Positions 18,501 through 28,250 of a stretch of DNA of 34,422 bases are shown piece by piece (the first letter of the stretch is position 1; the number at the start of each line of letters is the position of its first letter). The translations under genes and the position numbers were made by a program. The stretch comes from Elysia marginata. Lineage: Eukaryota; Mollusca; Gastropoda; Plakobranchidae. The stretch covers positions 203,213 to 237,634 of the forward strand of contig BMAT01011964.1 in NCBI GenBank assembly GCA_019649035.1. Direction: 5' to 3'. A model generated the notes under the pieces. That model worked only from the letters and a program-made list of their open reading frames with translations, made no database searches and had not been told where the DNA came from.

Positions 18501-18747
18501 CCATTCTCCTGCAACATGCCCGGGACCACTCTGTTACCGACGCTAGGCGAGTTGATGCTCTAATCTCCGTAGGCATCTATGCAGCTGTGATCGATAGGGT
18601 GTTGGCTTTTGTCATATTCGCATAAACGATTTTCCTCTGGCGCTCTCTATGTACCCGAAATAAAGAGAGAGGACCTAAAGGTGGTTTTCCCTAGAACACA
18701 AGGCCAATGGGAAGAAATGGCGTTACAAGGCTGCATGAAATTTTGTT
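18501..18747. other. Balanced-composition unique patch, unrecognised
   Basis: GC-richer sequence (for example CATGCCCGGGACCACTC) lies between the CT tract and AT-rich DNA. Plus frames are short and overlapping. I cannot assign a tRNA, SINE or exon here. Confidence 0.4.
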
Positions 18748-18866
18748 GTATCCAAAGATATGATACCAGAAATGTGTATGCATTCAAAGATAAATAAGAT
18801 TTAGTAGTATTCAAAGATGCACAAAATGTATATCCAAAGTTAGATTAAATTCATTTGTATCCAGCT
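18748..18866 (+). repeat. Degenerate GTATCCAAAGAT repeats
   Basis: Related motifs occur at 18748 (GTATCCAAAGAT), 18776 (GTATGCATTCAAAGAT), 18807 (GTATTCAAAGAT), 18828 (GTATATCCAAAGTT) and 18857 (GTATCCAGC). Spacing is 21-31 bp. It is a decayed minisatellite or binding-site cluster. Confidence 0.5.
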
Positions 18867-20287
18867 TGTGTTATGTGTCCTTTTTATCTCTAAAGTTTAA
18901 ACGAGGATTTATTTATAAAATGCCTTGTTATTGTACTTTCTCTGATATTATATACATTTTCCCAATAAACAAAAAGAAACCGGTCACCTCTAAGACTTTC
19001 ATCATTGTGAAATATATTTTGGTTATAAAAAGGCTATTCTGGTACCTTTTCTATTAAAATGTAAGTAGACTTGAAGTGTAGGCTATTTTTTTAGAGAAAA
19101 AAAAAGAAAAATGAAGATTTTATCAAGGACATTTAAGTACATTAGATCTTTTTTTTTTAAAAAGACTCCAAACAGGTCTTGCTAGTAAGCTTTATTTTTT
19201 GGTTACTCATTGACTATGCACAACAACGCATTTTTTTACTATTTACTGCCAAGCTCGTTCACAAACGTAGAGATAAAGACAGAAGAATCACAACTGAAAA
19301 AAGTTTACAATTTCAAAACTTTGTTACTGGTCTTTCTGTATGAACTTATAGACAGTATGTTCATTGACACTGGCATAGGAATACTAGTTTCAGCTTGTTT
19401 TGTTGTTATATTTATTTCGTTTTTCTTGTTTTTGTTTCCTTTTTTTATGCTAAAATATTTTCAATAAATAAAAGCGATCAAGATAGTTGGAGTAAAGGTC
19501 AAGTCATTTATTGTGAATAAAATCCACAGGCCCTATGTTTAACGTTGGATCATAAGTCGTTGAAAATGCATTTTAAAATCCACTTTGTCCTGACTGTTAT
19601 AAACATCAAATGAGTTATCTTCAATACTCTTATGTTGATTTGTTTGTATGTTTGTTTTAGGCGACATAGCCTTCTTAATGTTGTGTTCCTGGGTTTGATC
19701 TAAGCCTCGTTATAGTGAACAAGACTAGCAGCAAAAAAAGTGAACAAATGCAAACATTTTAGGTGCTTCTACTTTTCTTTCATATTTGAAGTTTTAGAAC
19801 AAGTAGAGAAGAGTTTATCTCATCTTGAGTAGGCGGACCCTCTCAAATTTTATTGAAAGATATAGAGATTTGTGATATCTGCTCACTGTGGAAAGTCGGG
19901 CCTGCCTTGTGGCGGCGTACTAAGGGTTCAACCAAGAAGCTTTCAATACTAGGCCATCCAGCCAAATTGTAAACAAACTTGTGTACAACAAGATTTTGAT
20001 CTATCCCTTCAAGTTCTTGGTATGACTTAGAACATTTTTAGCAATTTCAAAAACATTTTTGAGTAAAGGGCCTGCCCTTTACGCGCCAGTTCTAAACAAA
20101 CGACATATGAGATTTGTTCAGTTTTGGGTAACTCACCTAAGTTTTAGACCGTCTCGGGTTCAACCGATCAAAAGGTTCGTGAAAATCTTGCGAAAGCCCG
20201 TTTCATGCGAAGTACCCCCGCATTCTTTTTGTTTATTTCTCTATTTTTTATTTGTTTTTTTTTTCCGTAGTTTTTTTAAGGGGGGGG
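18867..20287. other. AT-rich stretch, nothing firm
   Basis: Short frames of 63-101 codons are AT-driven. GGGCCTGCC followed by GGGTTCAACC occurs twice (from 19900 and from 20069) with different spacing. The second string resembles a box B, so an eroded SINE is possible but unproved. Confidence 0.4.
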
Positions 20288-20486
20288 GGTTCGTTGATTG
20301 TTTGAATTTTAACATCCCTGTCAACTTCGATGTTACAATCAGAGACGGCGCTTGGGACAATTGAAAGCGTGCTCACGCTGTGATGTAAGGAGCGCTTTCA
20401 TACATCACACCAGTTACATTATCCTGAGACCAGGCAGACTAGACTTAACACTAAATCCATAATGCCAGACACTAGGCGAATCAAAG
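20288..20486 (-). mobile_element. 5'-truncated minus-strand copy of the tRNA-SINE
   Basis: Read on the minus strand from 20486 it matches the body of copies 1 and 2: GATTCGCCTAGTGTCTGGCA, then TGGATTTAGTG, CAGGATAATGT, AGCGCTCCTTACATCAC, CGCCGTCTCTGAT and TTAAAATTCAAACAA. The tRNA head with boxes A and B is missing, so it is truncated at the 5' end. The 3' tail runs into a G-run (C-run on the element strand) at 20281-20289. It cannot be transcribed from its own promoter. Confidence 0.85.
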
Positions 20487-20538
20487 TCGATAAAAAAACA
20501 AAAAAGTGTAAATCTAAAGAGCTGGTGTAGGTTGTAAC

Positions 20539-20657
20539 CTTGTAAGTCAAGGATGACTTGCATTGTAAGACAAGGAGCTGAAAGCTCGTAACTTGTAAGT
20601 CAAACAGGAACTCTGTTTTTGACAAAATCAACGGACTTACAAGGAGAGGACTTACAA
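20539..20657. other. Cluster of CTTGTAAGTC motifs in both orientations
   Basis: CTTGTAAGTC occurs at 20539-20548 and 20592-20601, with a variant TTGTAAGAC at 20563. Its exact reverse complement GACTTACAAG is at 20634-20643, with GACTTACAA at 20649. The pair 20592/20634 also encloses GTCAAACAG and CTGTTTTTGAC, giving an imperfect hairpin of about 50 bp. It could be a small inverted-repeat element. Function unknown. Confidence 0.5.
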
Positions 20658-20659
20658 TT

Positions 20660-21345
20660 GTTGGATTCAGTTTATAATACGAGTAAAGGTCTTATGACTA
20701 TTACAGTGACTTTAAAAAGTCAGAGGGCCCCGATATTGAAACACATGGTGCAGAATGGTCTGATGAAGGTTTTAAGATGAAAAAAATTTTCTGCCAAAAT
20801 TTGGAATTACGAGGTTAGCGACTTTCACTGACGATATAGCACTTGCTTAAACGTTTTCTTCCTCTTTGTCATTTTTCACGAAAAGAAATCTACCTAAAGA
20901 AACGAATTAAGAAGATTCACCGTGCGGTTTCTTTTTTTTTTTTTAAGAAACAAAATTATTTTCGTAGAAAAACGCGGACATCTTATTAAATGTCTTTTCG
21001 TTTCAGAGAATCCAATATATCTACTTCTACTTGGTGTATCTATCTATCTCTGTGTCCGTTTATTTTTATGTCTTTTTATATTTCAAACGACTTTTCTGTC
21101 TATCTCTTTTGGTATTTAAAGTTCAAGTTCCTCATGTTATGAAAAATAGAGCTCAACTTGCAATTTTATATATTTATCAACTTATCAATCTTTATATCTG
21201 TCGATTCCTCTGCATCTTTCTGTTCGCCTCTCTATCTTTCCTCTCTACCATGTTATCTTCAACCCACGTTCTGTGTCCCGCTCTGCTTTTTGCCTGTGCT
21301 CCTTATCCCGTGTCTTCTTCTTTCTCATGATTTTTATTTTCCATC
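20660..21345. other. AT-rich stretch, nothing recognised
   Basis: Poly-T at about 20931-20945 and a mild TCTATC block at 21040. The overlapping open frames are Phe/Leu-rich and unsupported. Confidence 0.6.
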
Positions 21346-21349
21346 TTTT

Positions 21350-21456
21350 TTCTTCTTCTTCTTCTTCTTCTTCTTCTTCTTCTTCTTCTTCTTCTTCTTC
21401 TTCTTCTTCTTCTTCTTCTTCTTCTTCTTCTTCTTCTTCTTCTTTTTCTTCTTCTT
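21350..21456 (+). repeat. TTC array, left part
   Basis: A nearly pure (TTC)n of about 105 bp with one interruption near 21443. Together with 21767-21832 it forms one array split by a SINE. The poly-Phe, poly-Ser and poly-Leu frames are artefacts. Confidence 0.97.
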
Positions 21457-21457
21457 A

Positions 21458-21760
21458 CCGGCTCTATGGCCTAGCGGTAATACACTCGCTCAGAGATCGG
21501 GAGATGCGTGGTTCGATCCCCGGCCGAGTCAAACCAAGGACTTTAAAATTGATATTAGCAGCTGATTCGCTTAGTGTCTGGCATAATGGATTTACTGCTT
21601 AGTCTGGTCGACCCGGTGTCAGGATAATGTGACTGGGTGTGGTGTACGCAAGCGCTCCTTACATCATCGTGTGGCAAGGCTCTTTCAGTTGTCCGCAAAG
21701 CCGGCTCTGATATAACCTCGCAATTGGCTGGGACGTTAAAACTCAAACAACCAACCAACC
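21458..21760 (+). mobile_element. tRNA-derived SINE, full-length copy 2
   Basis: The RNA polymerase III promoter is intact: box A TGGCCTAGCGG (21467-21477) and box B GGTTCGATCCC (21510-21520), both at consensus. The body is colinear with 2903-3217 and ends ACTCAAACAACCAACCAACC (21741-21760). It sits inside a TTC microsatellite, with TTC repeats on both sides, so a target-site duplication cannot be told from the repeat. With an intact promoter it is the best-preserved copy here. The tRNA-like head is not an independent tRNA gene, because sequence shared with the other copies continues directly beyond it. Confidence 0.93.
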
Positions 21761-21766
21761 AATCTG

Positions 21767-21832
21767 CTTCTTTTTCTTCTTCTTCTTCTTCTTCTTCTTC
21801 TTCTTCTTCTTCTTCTTCTTCTTCGCCTTCTT
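21767..21832 (+). repeat. TTC array, right part
   Basis: (TTC)n of about 60 bp directly after the SINE tail, in the same phase direction as the left array. Confidence 0.97.
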
Positions 21833-22229
21833 TTGCATGGTTACATTTGGACTTAGTCGAGCATGAAACATAAAACTGAAAAATTTTAGATTATTATAAT
21901 ACTTCCCAGGTTACATAAAAGTAAGGGCAACTTTATATCTTGTCTTCTGGTCATATGAAGCATTAGCAATTTTCAGTTAATATCAATGATGGGAATGAAA
22001 TGGCAATCCTGGCGGTTTTGTGGCGATCAAACTAAAAAGCTATCTTTTCAAGAGCTTTTCTTTGTATCAACTGAGTATGTCTAAGCACCCAAAAGAGCTA
22101 GATAAGACAGCCGCCATCAATAGTATATCGCTCGACGTGTGAGTTCTATTGTACACAATTTTCCCCAACAGCCAAATAACGTTAATCTCGCTTGGTGCTT
22201 CAAATTGTTGTTTGTCTGAAAAGCTACTC
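21833..22229. other. Unique stretch, nothing recognised
   Basis: No gene, repeat or element is visible. Confidence 0.6.
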
Positions 22230-22321
22230 CGTCTCTCTCACTCTGTCTTTCTCTCTGTCTCTCTCTATCTCTTTGTCTCTCTCTCTCTCTGTCTCTCTCT
22301 TTCTCTCTCTCTCTCGTCTCT
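22230..22321 (+). repeat. CT/CTGT microsatellite
   Basis: CTCTCT with GTCT and ATCT interruptions. Confidence 0.92.
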
Positions 22322-22444
22322 CATGTATCTATCTTTTTATATAAACCTATTGAGATTAGAGGTAAAGCAAGAGTAACGTCCTTTTCTAGAAGACAACACC
22401 CCAAAATACTGTAGTGGCTTTTGTAATCTAGACCTAGATTTTAG

Positions 22445-23514
22445 ATTCGTATTCGTATGAAGTATGGTGTCCCCCAGGGATCTGTGTTAGGTCCAATTTT
22501 GTTTTCTTTGTACACACAGCCTCTCGGTAACCTCATTAAGAAATTTAATTTTTCTTTTCATAAGTATGCTGATGACACCCAGATTTATACTTCAGTAGAC
22601 GTGACTCAAATAAGTTCATCCCTTGAATCTCTTGATGAGTGTGTGAAAGCAATTTCCTCATGGATGGCAGCCAATGCTTTAAAATTAAATGAGGATAAAA
22701 CTGAATTGATGATTGTTGGAACTCCATCAAAACTGAAATCTATTGATGTGTCAAAATTTAAACTGTGTGGCAATGAAATTTCTTTCTCTACTTTTGTAAA
22801 AAACCTTGGAGTAATGATAGACAATAGTTTTACCATGAATGATCAAATTTCAAAGATTAGACGCTCTTGTTACCTAGAACTTCCAAAAATTGCCCACATT
22901 AGACCTTATCTTTCTGTTGAAGCAACAAATAAACTTGTCTGTGCTTTTGTAACTTCAAAATTAGATTATTGCAATTCTTTAATGACTGGGATCTCTGAAT
23001 CTAAAATTGCTAAATTACAGCAAGTTCAAAACAACGCTGCAAATTGGTATATAGGAAGAAGAGAAGTGATCATGCTACACCTTTATTGAAAGAGTTGCAT
23101 TGGTTACCAGTTAAACAGCGCATCGAAAACCTACGGGGACAGAGCTTTTAGTTTCCAGGGACCAGATGTTTGGAACCGTCTACCATTATCAGTCCAACAG
23201 TCTGAATCATTATCTAGATTTAAATCAGTTCTGAAGACATACTTATTTAAAAACTGAACCGTTATAAGAAATTTATTAGGAACCCTAAATTTACAGATTT
23301 TTCTTATCCATGTTTTCTTGTATTTGATATATCTATCTTTGTATTTGATATATCTTGTATTTTTTTTCCTTCAATTTCCAATTGTCTACGTTATCCATGT
23401 TTTTGAAAACTTGTATGAAAGAAACTGTGTAGCTTTTATTTTGTCAAGCGCTTTGAGACTTTAATTTATTGTAAAAAGCGCTATATAAATTTAGATATTA
23501 TTATTATTATTATT
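22445..23514 (+). mobile_element. 5'-truncated CR1/L2-like LINE with ATT tail
   Basis: This is a non-LTR retrotransposon remnant. The coding part starts abruptly within the reverse-transcriptase palm domain, continues to the C-terminal tail and stop at 23255-23257, and is followed by a 3' untranslated region of about 240 bp. That region has a 21-bp internal duplication (GTATTTGATATATCT at 23320 and 23341), a GCGCT pair (CAAGCGCTTTGAGACT and AAAAAGCGCTATATAAAT, 23445-23490) and an (ATT)n tail (about 23495-23514). Truncation at the 5' end is usual for target-primed insertion. No endonuclease domain is present, and no target-site duplication is evident. Confidence 0.93.
22457..23257 (+). pseudogene. 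Reverse transcriptase remnant of CR1/L2-like LINE
   Basis: The reading frame carries [13 protein letters not shown] (22466 onward, fingers/palm junction) and the catalytic YADDT (YADD codons 22565-22576), then [47 protein letters not shown] and [12 protein letters not shown], in the order typical of CR1/L2 and related Jockey-group enzymes. Two lesions are visible. After LQQVQNNAA (about 23040) the frame shifts: [18 protein letters not shown] continues in another frame. Then about 50 residues normally found between that motif and the C-terminal block are missing, because the sequence jumps at about 23131 back to the first frame (GDRAFSFQGPDVWNRLP, then stop). The enzyme is dead. Clade placement is from memory of family motifs, not from a tree. 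Confidence 0.92.
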
Positions 23515-23845
23515 TAGTAAATTTCTTACTTCTCTAAACGATTTTACATCTAGAACTATAAAACTTTAGTACTAAATAAAAAGTTTATCTTCAAAATAAA
23601 ACTGTCACATAAATTTTAAAAGATTGTATTCAAAAGACAGCGGGTAACCCCATTGTATTTTCACATGATATTGTCTTTAAAATATTTTCTAAAAGATACG
23701 CTCGAACGTAAATAGGTATGTGCTAGCCTTAAGGATTAAATCGTAAACGGAATGAAGTCAGAAAAGTTCCACTACTCTTGGTGAAAACTCATTCCCTATA
23801 TTTTTGGAACTTGGTATAATATCTTTTATTTGTGTTTTCTAATTG
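23515..23845. other. AT-rich stretch, nothing recognised
   Basis: No supported feature. Confidence 0.6.
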
Positions 23846-23849
23846 TTTT

Positions 23850-23904
23850 CTCTCTGTCTCTCTCCTTATCTCTCTCTCCCTCTCTCTCTCTTTCTTTCTT
23901 TGTC

Positions 23905-23945
<41 letters not shown>

Positions 23946-23978
23946 ATCCTTCTCTCTCTTTCTCTTCTCTCTCTAATC
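23850..23978 (+). repeat. CT/TCTG microsatellite
   Basis: (CT)n with a TCTGTCTGTCTG block at 23904-23926. Confidence 0.95.
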
Positions 23979-24117
23979 TCTGCCTCGGAGTTCTCCTAGT
24001 CTTTTGTTCTCTTTCTTACTGTTACTGTACTTTTTCTGTTAATTTTCTTTTTTTTTCGTCATGTTACTTCTTTTACTTCTTTGTGTAGTTTTAGTTGTTG
24101 GTTTTGTTGTTATATTT

Positions 24118-24172
24118 GTTCTTCTTCTTCTTCTCTTTCTCTTTCTTTTTCTTCTTCTTCTTCTTTTTTTCT
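24118..24172 (+). repeat. TTC/TTTC repeat
   Basis: Short TTC runs interleaved with CTTTCT. The Arg/Lys-rich minus frame 24236-24039 is its translation. Confidence 0.9.
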
Positions 24173-24690
24173 TTACTTTTCTTATTCCTCTACTTCTTCG
24201 TGTCTTGTCTATGAATAAGATAAAGAACTGATACAAAATTTCTCCATGGGGCGATGCAAAACATTGAAGGGCACTGTTGAGCTCCTTATACTGAGAATCA
24301 TGTCCTCATGAGCTATTTTTTCAATGCAGAGCCGCAATATTAAACCTTCAGGGAAAAATCGTGTGTTCAGTGAAAAGTGAAAAACATGCTTAGATCCTCG
24401 TCCCTTTTTCAAATAATGTTTCACACAAAATTTTTATTAGAACAGTCTAGGCTGGTGCTTTTTGTTTGTTGTTATTTTTGTTATGGTGGTTGCTGATAGA
24501 TTGTTTCATTATGGCCGCCAGCATTTTAAATAACAGTTGTTACCGGTAGTTAGGTACATATCTTTTCTTCAGATAATTATAGTGACTCTTTCATATGAAC
24601 TAACCAAGTGTTTTTGAAGACAAAGTCTACTATCAATAAATGTACAATTTTATTGTATTGTTCGTTTTTTTTTAATTTACGGTTTCATCA
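24173..24690. other. AT-rich stretch, nothing recognised
   Basis: A 71-codon minus frame (24424-24209) lacks motifs or splice support. Confidence 0.5.
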
Positions 24691-24694
24691 GATA

Positions 24695-25800
24695 TATCCA
24701 TCATCATTAATGTCCTTCACCCCTGTCAGGGATGATAAACCATGAACAAGTAAATGCGTTCTAAGATGAGCCCATCCTTTTTCCTATCATTGTAATTTTC
24801 TTCTCCACACATCCCTTCATCTCACCCCCTGTTTCTTTTCCCTGTGGTTTCCACTGCCGAGCTTTTTCTACTTTCTAGTGGTGTTGATCTGCGCTGCAGC
24901 TTCCTCAATGTGTGTCCAATCTAAGACTATCTCCTCACTCCTATTTTCCTTCTCCCACCGGCTTCCTTCCAAACGTCCGCCGCTACCGAACTTCTCTATC
25001 CCTCACTTTGTCAAGCCATTTTAATCTGAGAATACCTCTCATACAATAATTGTTCATAAAGGTTGGCATTTTCTTTATTGCCCCAATGGTTGTGGCCTTC
25101 CAAGCATCACATCTATATTTTAAAAATACTTTCAGCTTTTTAATCATCAAGTCTGACATTGATCTTTTGGGGATATGTTGCTAACTTTTCAGATCGTGTA
25201 TAGTTGTGCATATGTTGATCGTGCTTTTTTTTAGTTCTTACTTTGATGCCAGCAGCTGTTCCATCTTTTTATGTCTGCATTACTTCCTAGATTTGTAAAT
25301 GAGACTACTACCCATATTAGTTAATAAGACTACTTCCTTAAACGCTTCTGTTCCTCGTATGGTTGTTTCCCCTGTTTCCGCCCCTGTCCAAGGTACCTTA
25401 GACTTTCAAGTTACGATTTAAAGTACAAACACTCTTTAATAGTTTACTTAGGTTCTCAGTTTTGCTTTGCATCTCAACTTAACTATGGATAAGCAAAAGC
25501 AGGTTATGCGCAAAATAAAAAACATTTTAACCCTTGGCGTAAGTTCCACTGAGTACCATTTTGTTTACTACTAGTAGATTCCTTCATAATCTAATCAACA
25601 GCCCAAATAAAGAGAGACAATAAAATGTGGCATCCTTTGCGTATTCCAGTCAGTCTGAAAACTTTCCGATTACTCACCTTGATCAAACATTCTGCAGTAG
25701 GAACTGTCGTAGTAGACTAAATCACATAGACCAGTAATTTATCAGGTAACTTGAAATTTAAATCATGAATTAGACAGACAGTTCGATTTTCATTCAATTG
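24695..25800 (-). mobile_element. Heavily decayed minus-strand LINE (reverse transcriptase to C-terminus)
   Basis: No long frame survives, but conceptual translation of the minus strand in shifting frames gives an ordered series of motifs typical of non-LTR endonuclease/reverse-transcriptase proteins. TGIRKGC (25650-25630) stands where TGVRQGC is usual. AVD-stop-IMKESTSS..NGTQW (25605-25543) follows, then NMGSSLIYKSRK (about 25310-25280), WKATTIGAIKKMPTF with a region like a ...CLRRIL helix (about 25110-25050), IGHTLRKLQ (24920-24894), and TGKRNRG in a PQGKR-like context (about 24850-24822). Stops and frameshifts are frequent, and the catalytic F/YADD cannot be found. This family differs from the 22.4 kb element and is much older. 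The 3' end near 24695 lies at an AATGATGATGG-like tail. Confidence 0.7.
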
Positions 25801-26875
25801 CATAGAGCGATCTTTTGTCAATTTTTAAGTTGTTAATTACTTGACACTAAAATATTAGCAGCAAATTCAAGAGCATTTCGATCACCTTCTGTCTTGGCAA
25901 GTTTTGTTTAATTGTTTGAGATTTATGAGATCTGGCGCATAATTTGGATAAAAAGCAGCCCTTGTTATGAGTATTACTTTAAGCATGGAGTAAAGGAAAT
26001 ACACATTTTGAAAATTATGTGCAGACTCGGATACTGACTGTGCTTAAAAAGCTCTTGGGGAGAAAGAGGGTAAGTTTGTGTGGAGAGGAGTGAGGAGGGG
26101 TTGGTCCAAATCAAATTAGAACATACATTAAAGGACAAAAAAGAGCAAAACACTGGTATATAAAGAGACGGAGATTTTGTTCTCTCATTCTGTCCAATTG
26201 AGTCGGTAGTCGAATGGCTTTAATTTAAGTTATAGCCTTTTTAAAGTTTAGTGGCTGTTTAAGAGTTATTTTTATATTTTATATATTGATGACAAAACAA
26301 TTGTTTAACAATTCCACACCTAATTCATGTTGAAACTGCTTGTTTTATGTGTTTAATTTTAGTTGGTATGGTTGTTAAGGCTTCAAAACCTTTTTCGTTG
26401 TTTAAAATTTAAATGTTATTTTCTCCCTTTTCTGAAATGTCACAAGACCTATCTCTCCCGACGTTATAGGCTATAACTTCATGCAGAAGCACAGTAGAGC
26501 TTTTCTGTTTCTTGAATTTATAAGTAGAGGAAATAAACTTTTCCGTGATTGCAAATCGGACAATCTACCAATTTCGACTCATAAGACTCATTTTGATTGG
26601 TTACAAATGCAATGTAATGATCGAAGTGTTAGTAAAGGTGGAAGGACAGAGGTGTGTGGAGTAATATAAAGTAAAGTAATAGTTATCGATCGTTGTTACC
26701 GTGTTGGCGAACGTCATTAAAGTTGCATACCTAAATCTCGATCTCTATTTAAAGTTCAACTATGTGTAAAAACTGATAACAGGCAGGCCTAGAACTACCT
26801 CGCTCGTCAAAGCAATTAGAGGAAGAGGGGATTTAGCCGTTGAGCTTGGGAATAGGAGTACATAACGGAACAAAT
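25801..26875. other. AT-rich stretch, nothing firm
   Basis: It may include more eroded sequence of the minus-strand LINE at its left end. A 62-codon plus frame (26481-26669) is unsupported. A purine-rich segment lies at 26055-26105. Confidence 0.5.
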
Positions 26876-26877
26876 AT

Positions 26878-26982
26878 GATAGGGAAAAAAGAGAAAGCAC
26901 GGGAGAGAGACGGGGAAGGAAGAGAGTGAGGATAGAGAGAGTGAGTGGGGGAGATCAAAAGCGAAAAACAAAAAAAAAACGT
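26878..26982 (-). repeat. Purine-rich GA tract
   Basis: GAGAGA with GGAA and GTGAG interruptions, then an A-run. The minus Ser/Leu/Phe frames here are artefacts. Confidence 0.85.
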
Positions 26983-28148
26983 TGAGAAAGAAATGTAAAC
27001 ACAACGTAAAGTCTGGATTTTATTTTTGATTATGTAGATCATTCTACAACTAAACATACAGTGATAAAGGGAGGCAGAGAGACACACATATGTATAAGAC
27101 AGGTTAGGAGATATATAAAACGAAAACTACATCCGTTTTATTTTTGCAGTATTTTTTCCCGATCTTAGTGGCCGCTTGCGGTGTCATTAATTGATTGCTG
27201 TGATTTGGCTTTTTAAATTTTTTTTATATGTATATATTACAAGGAGAAAACAAATCTTACAAACAGAAAGAGGATAAACATGGAAACTGTTACCTTTTTT
27301 TGGTTGTTGTTTTTTTCTATTTTTTGAGGCATCTGTATCTTCCAGTGTTGGACAGGCCAAAAGACGGTAAAGTTTGATAGGGCTTTATACTAGATCCTCA
27401 ATTACTTTATCAATGTAATAAGGAAACAAAATGAGGGGTAAAACAAAAACACCGTCCCATCGATGCATCCGTTTAGTTTTGATTGCTGTCTAGTTTAGAC
27501 CTATATCATATTATGTAATGTAAGGACAGGTGAGCTTTCAGCAAGAAAAGGCTTTTTTTTTTCTTTTTTTTAATTAATGAAATATTTATTAGCCTATCTA
27601 TTTCAAATCACACAAAATTAATGTAAGAGGGCATTTAAAATGGTCTGTGGTCTCTAAAAATAATTATGTTGTTTTTTTTAGTTTATGTGAAAACTGTGGT
27701 GCCTATCCAAGTTTTTTTTCCTCCATTAAATCTACTTTGTGCGTTATCGCAAATGTAAAACCGTAAGTTAGTGCAGTTTGGAAAACAAGAGACCTTGTAA
27801 ATGAAAATGTTCACCAATATTCGTGTTCTAGATTTCGAAAAAGGCTCTAGGCTTGCTAACAATAATAAAGTAAAATGTAGATCTAGACCTAGGTTAGTTT
27901 TTTTTCTTTGAAACGGGCGTGCGTGAATTATTGTCAAGCTCAAGCTTCAAGCCATGATTCTTTTTTTTTCTATTCAAATGGCAAATAAGCGAAAAGCTTA
28001 ATGAACAAAATAAATACATTCTAGAAATTTGTACATATACATTGCATTGTTTCCTGGCCTATTACGTTATGCCAATCATGTAATGGCATTTATAGATGAT
28101 TTAAAAGCTTTATACAAAGGCTTGCATCTAGCTAGATCTATATCTAGG
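26983..28148. other. AT-rich stretch, nothing recognised
   Basis: Poly-T and poly-A runs and a CTAGATCTA-type palindromic string at about 27877-27890. The 86-codon minus frame 27943-27683 has no support. Confidence 0.6.
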
Positions 28149-28250
28149 TGAAAAAGAGGAAGAAATCCACAGAGGGATTGGGTGAGAGACAAGATGGAGA
28201 GACAGACAGAGAGAGAGACCCTTATGTTTGCATTAAAACAGAGAGAGGTA
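28149..28250 (-). repeat. GA/GACA purine tract
   Basis: GAGAGACAGACAGAGAGAG and related purine-rich sequence. Confidence 0.8.

Noticed and set aside
18081..18625. Open frames of 121-160 codons (plus) and a 132-codon Arg/Glu-rich coiled-coil-like minus frame
   Set aside because: All derive from the polypyrimidine tract; only the last residues come from unique DNA.
19900..20175. Pair of eroded SINEs based on two GGGCCTGCC...GGGTTCAACC strings
   Set aside because: Spacing between the strings differs greatly and no shared body is visible.
20134..20230. Minus-strand exon ending CTTAG|GTGAGT
   Set aside because: All three frames have stops within the available segment and there is no convincing acceptor.
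21459..21532. tRNA gene
   Set aside because: The tRNA-like head with boxes A and B continues directly into a body shared with two other copies, so it is a SINE.
21158..21873. Poly-Phe, poly-Ser and poly-Leu frames of 78-135 codons
   Set aside because: TTC arrays plus the SINE.
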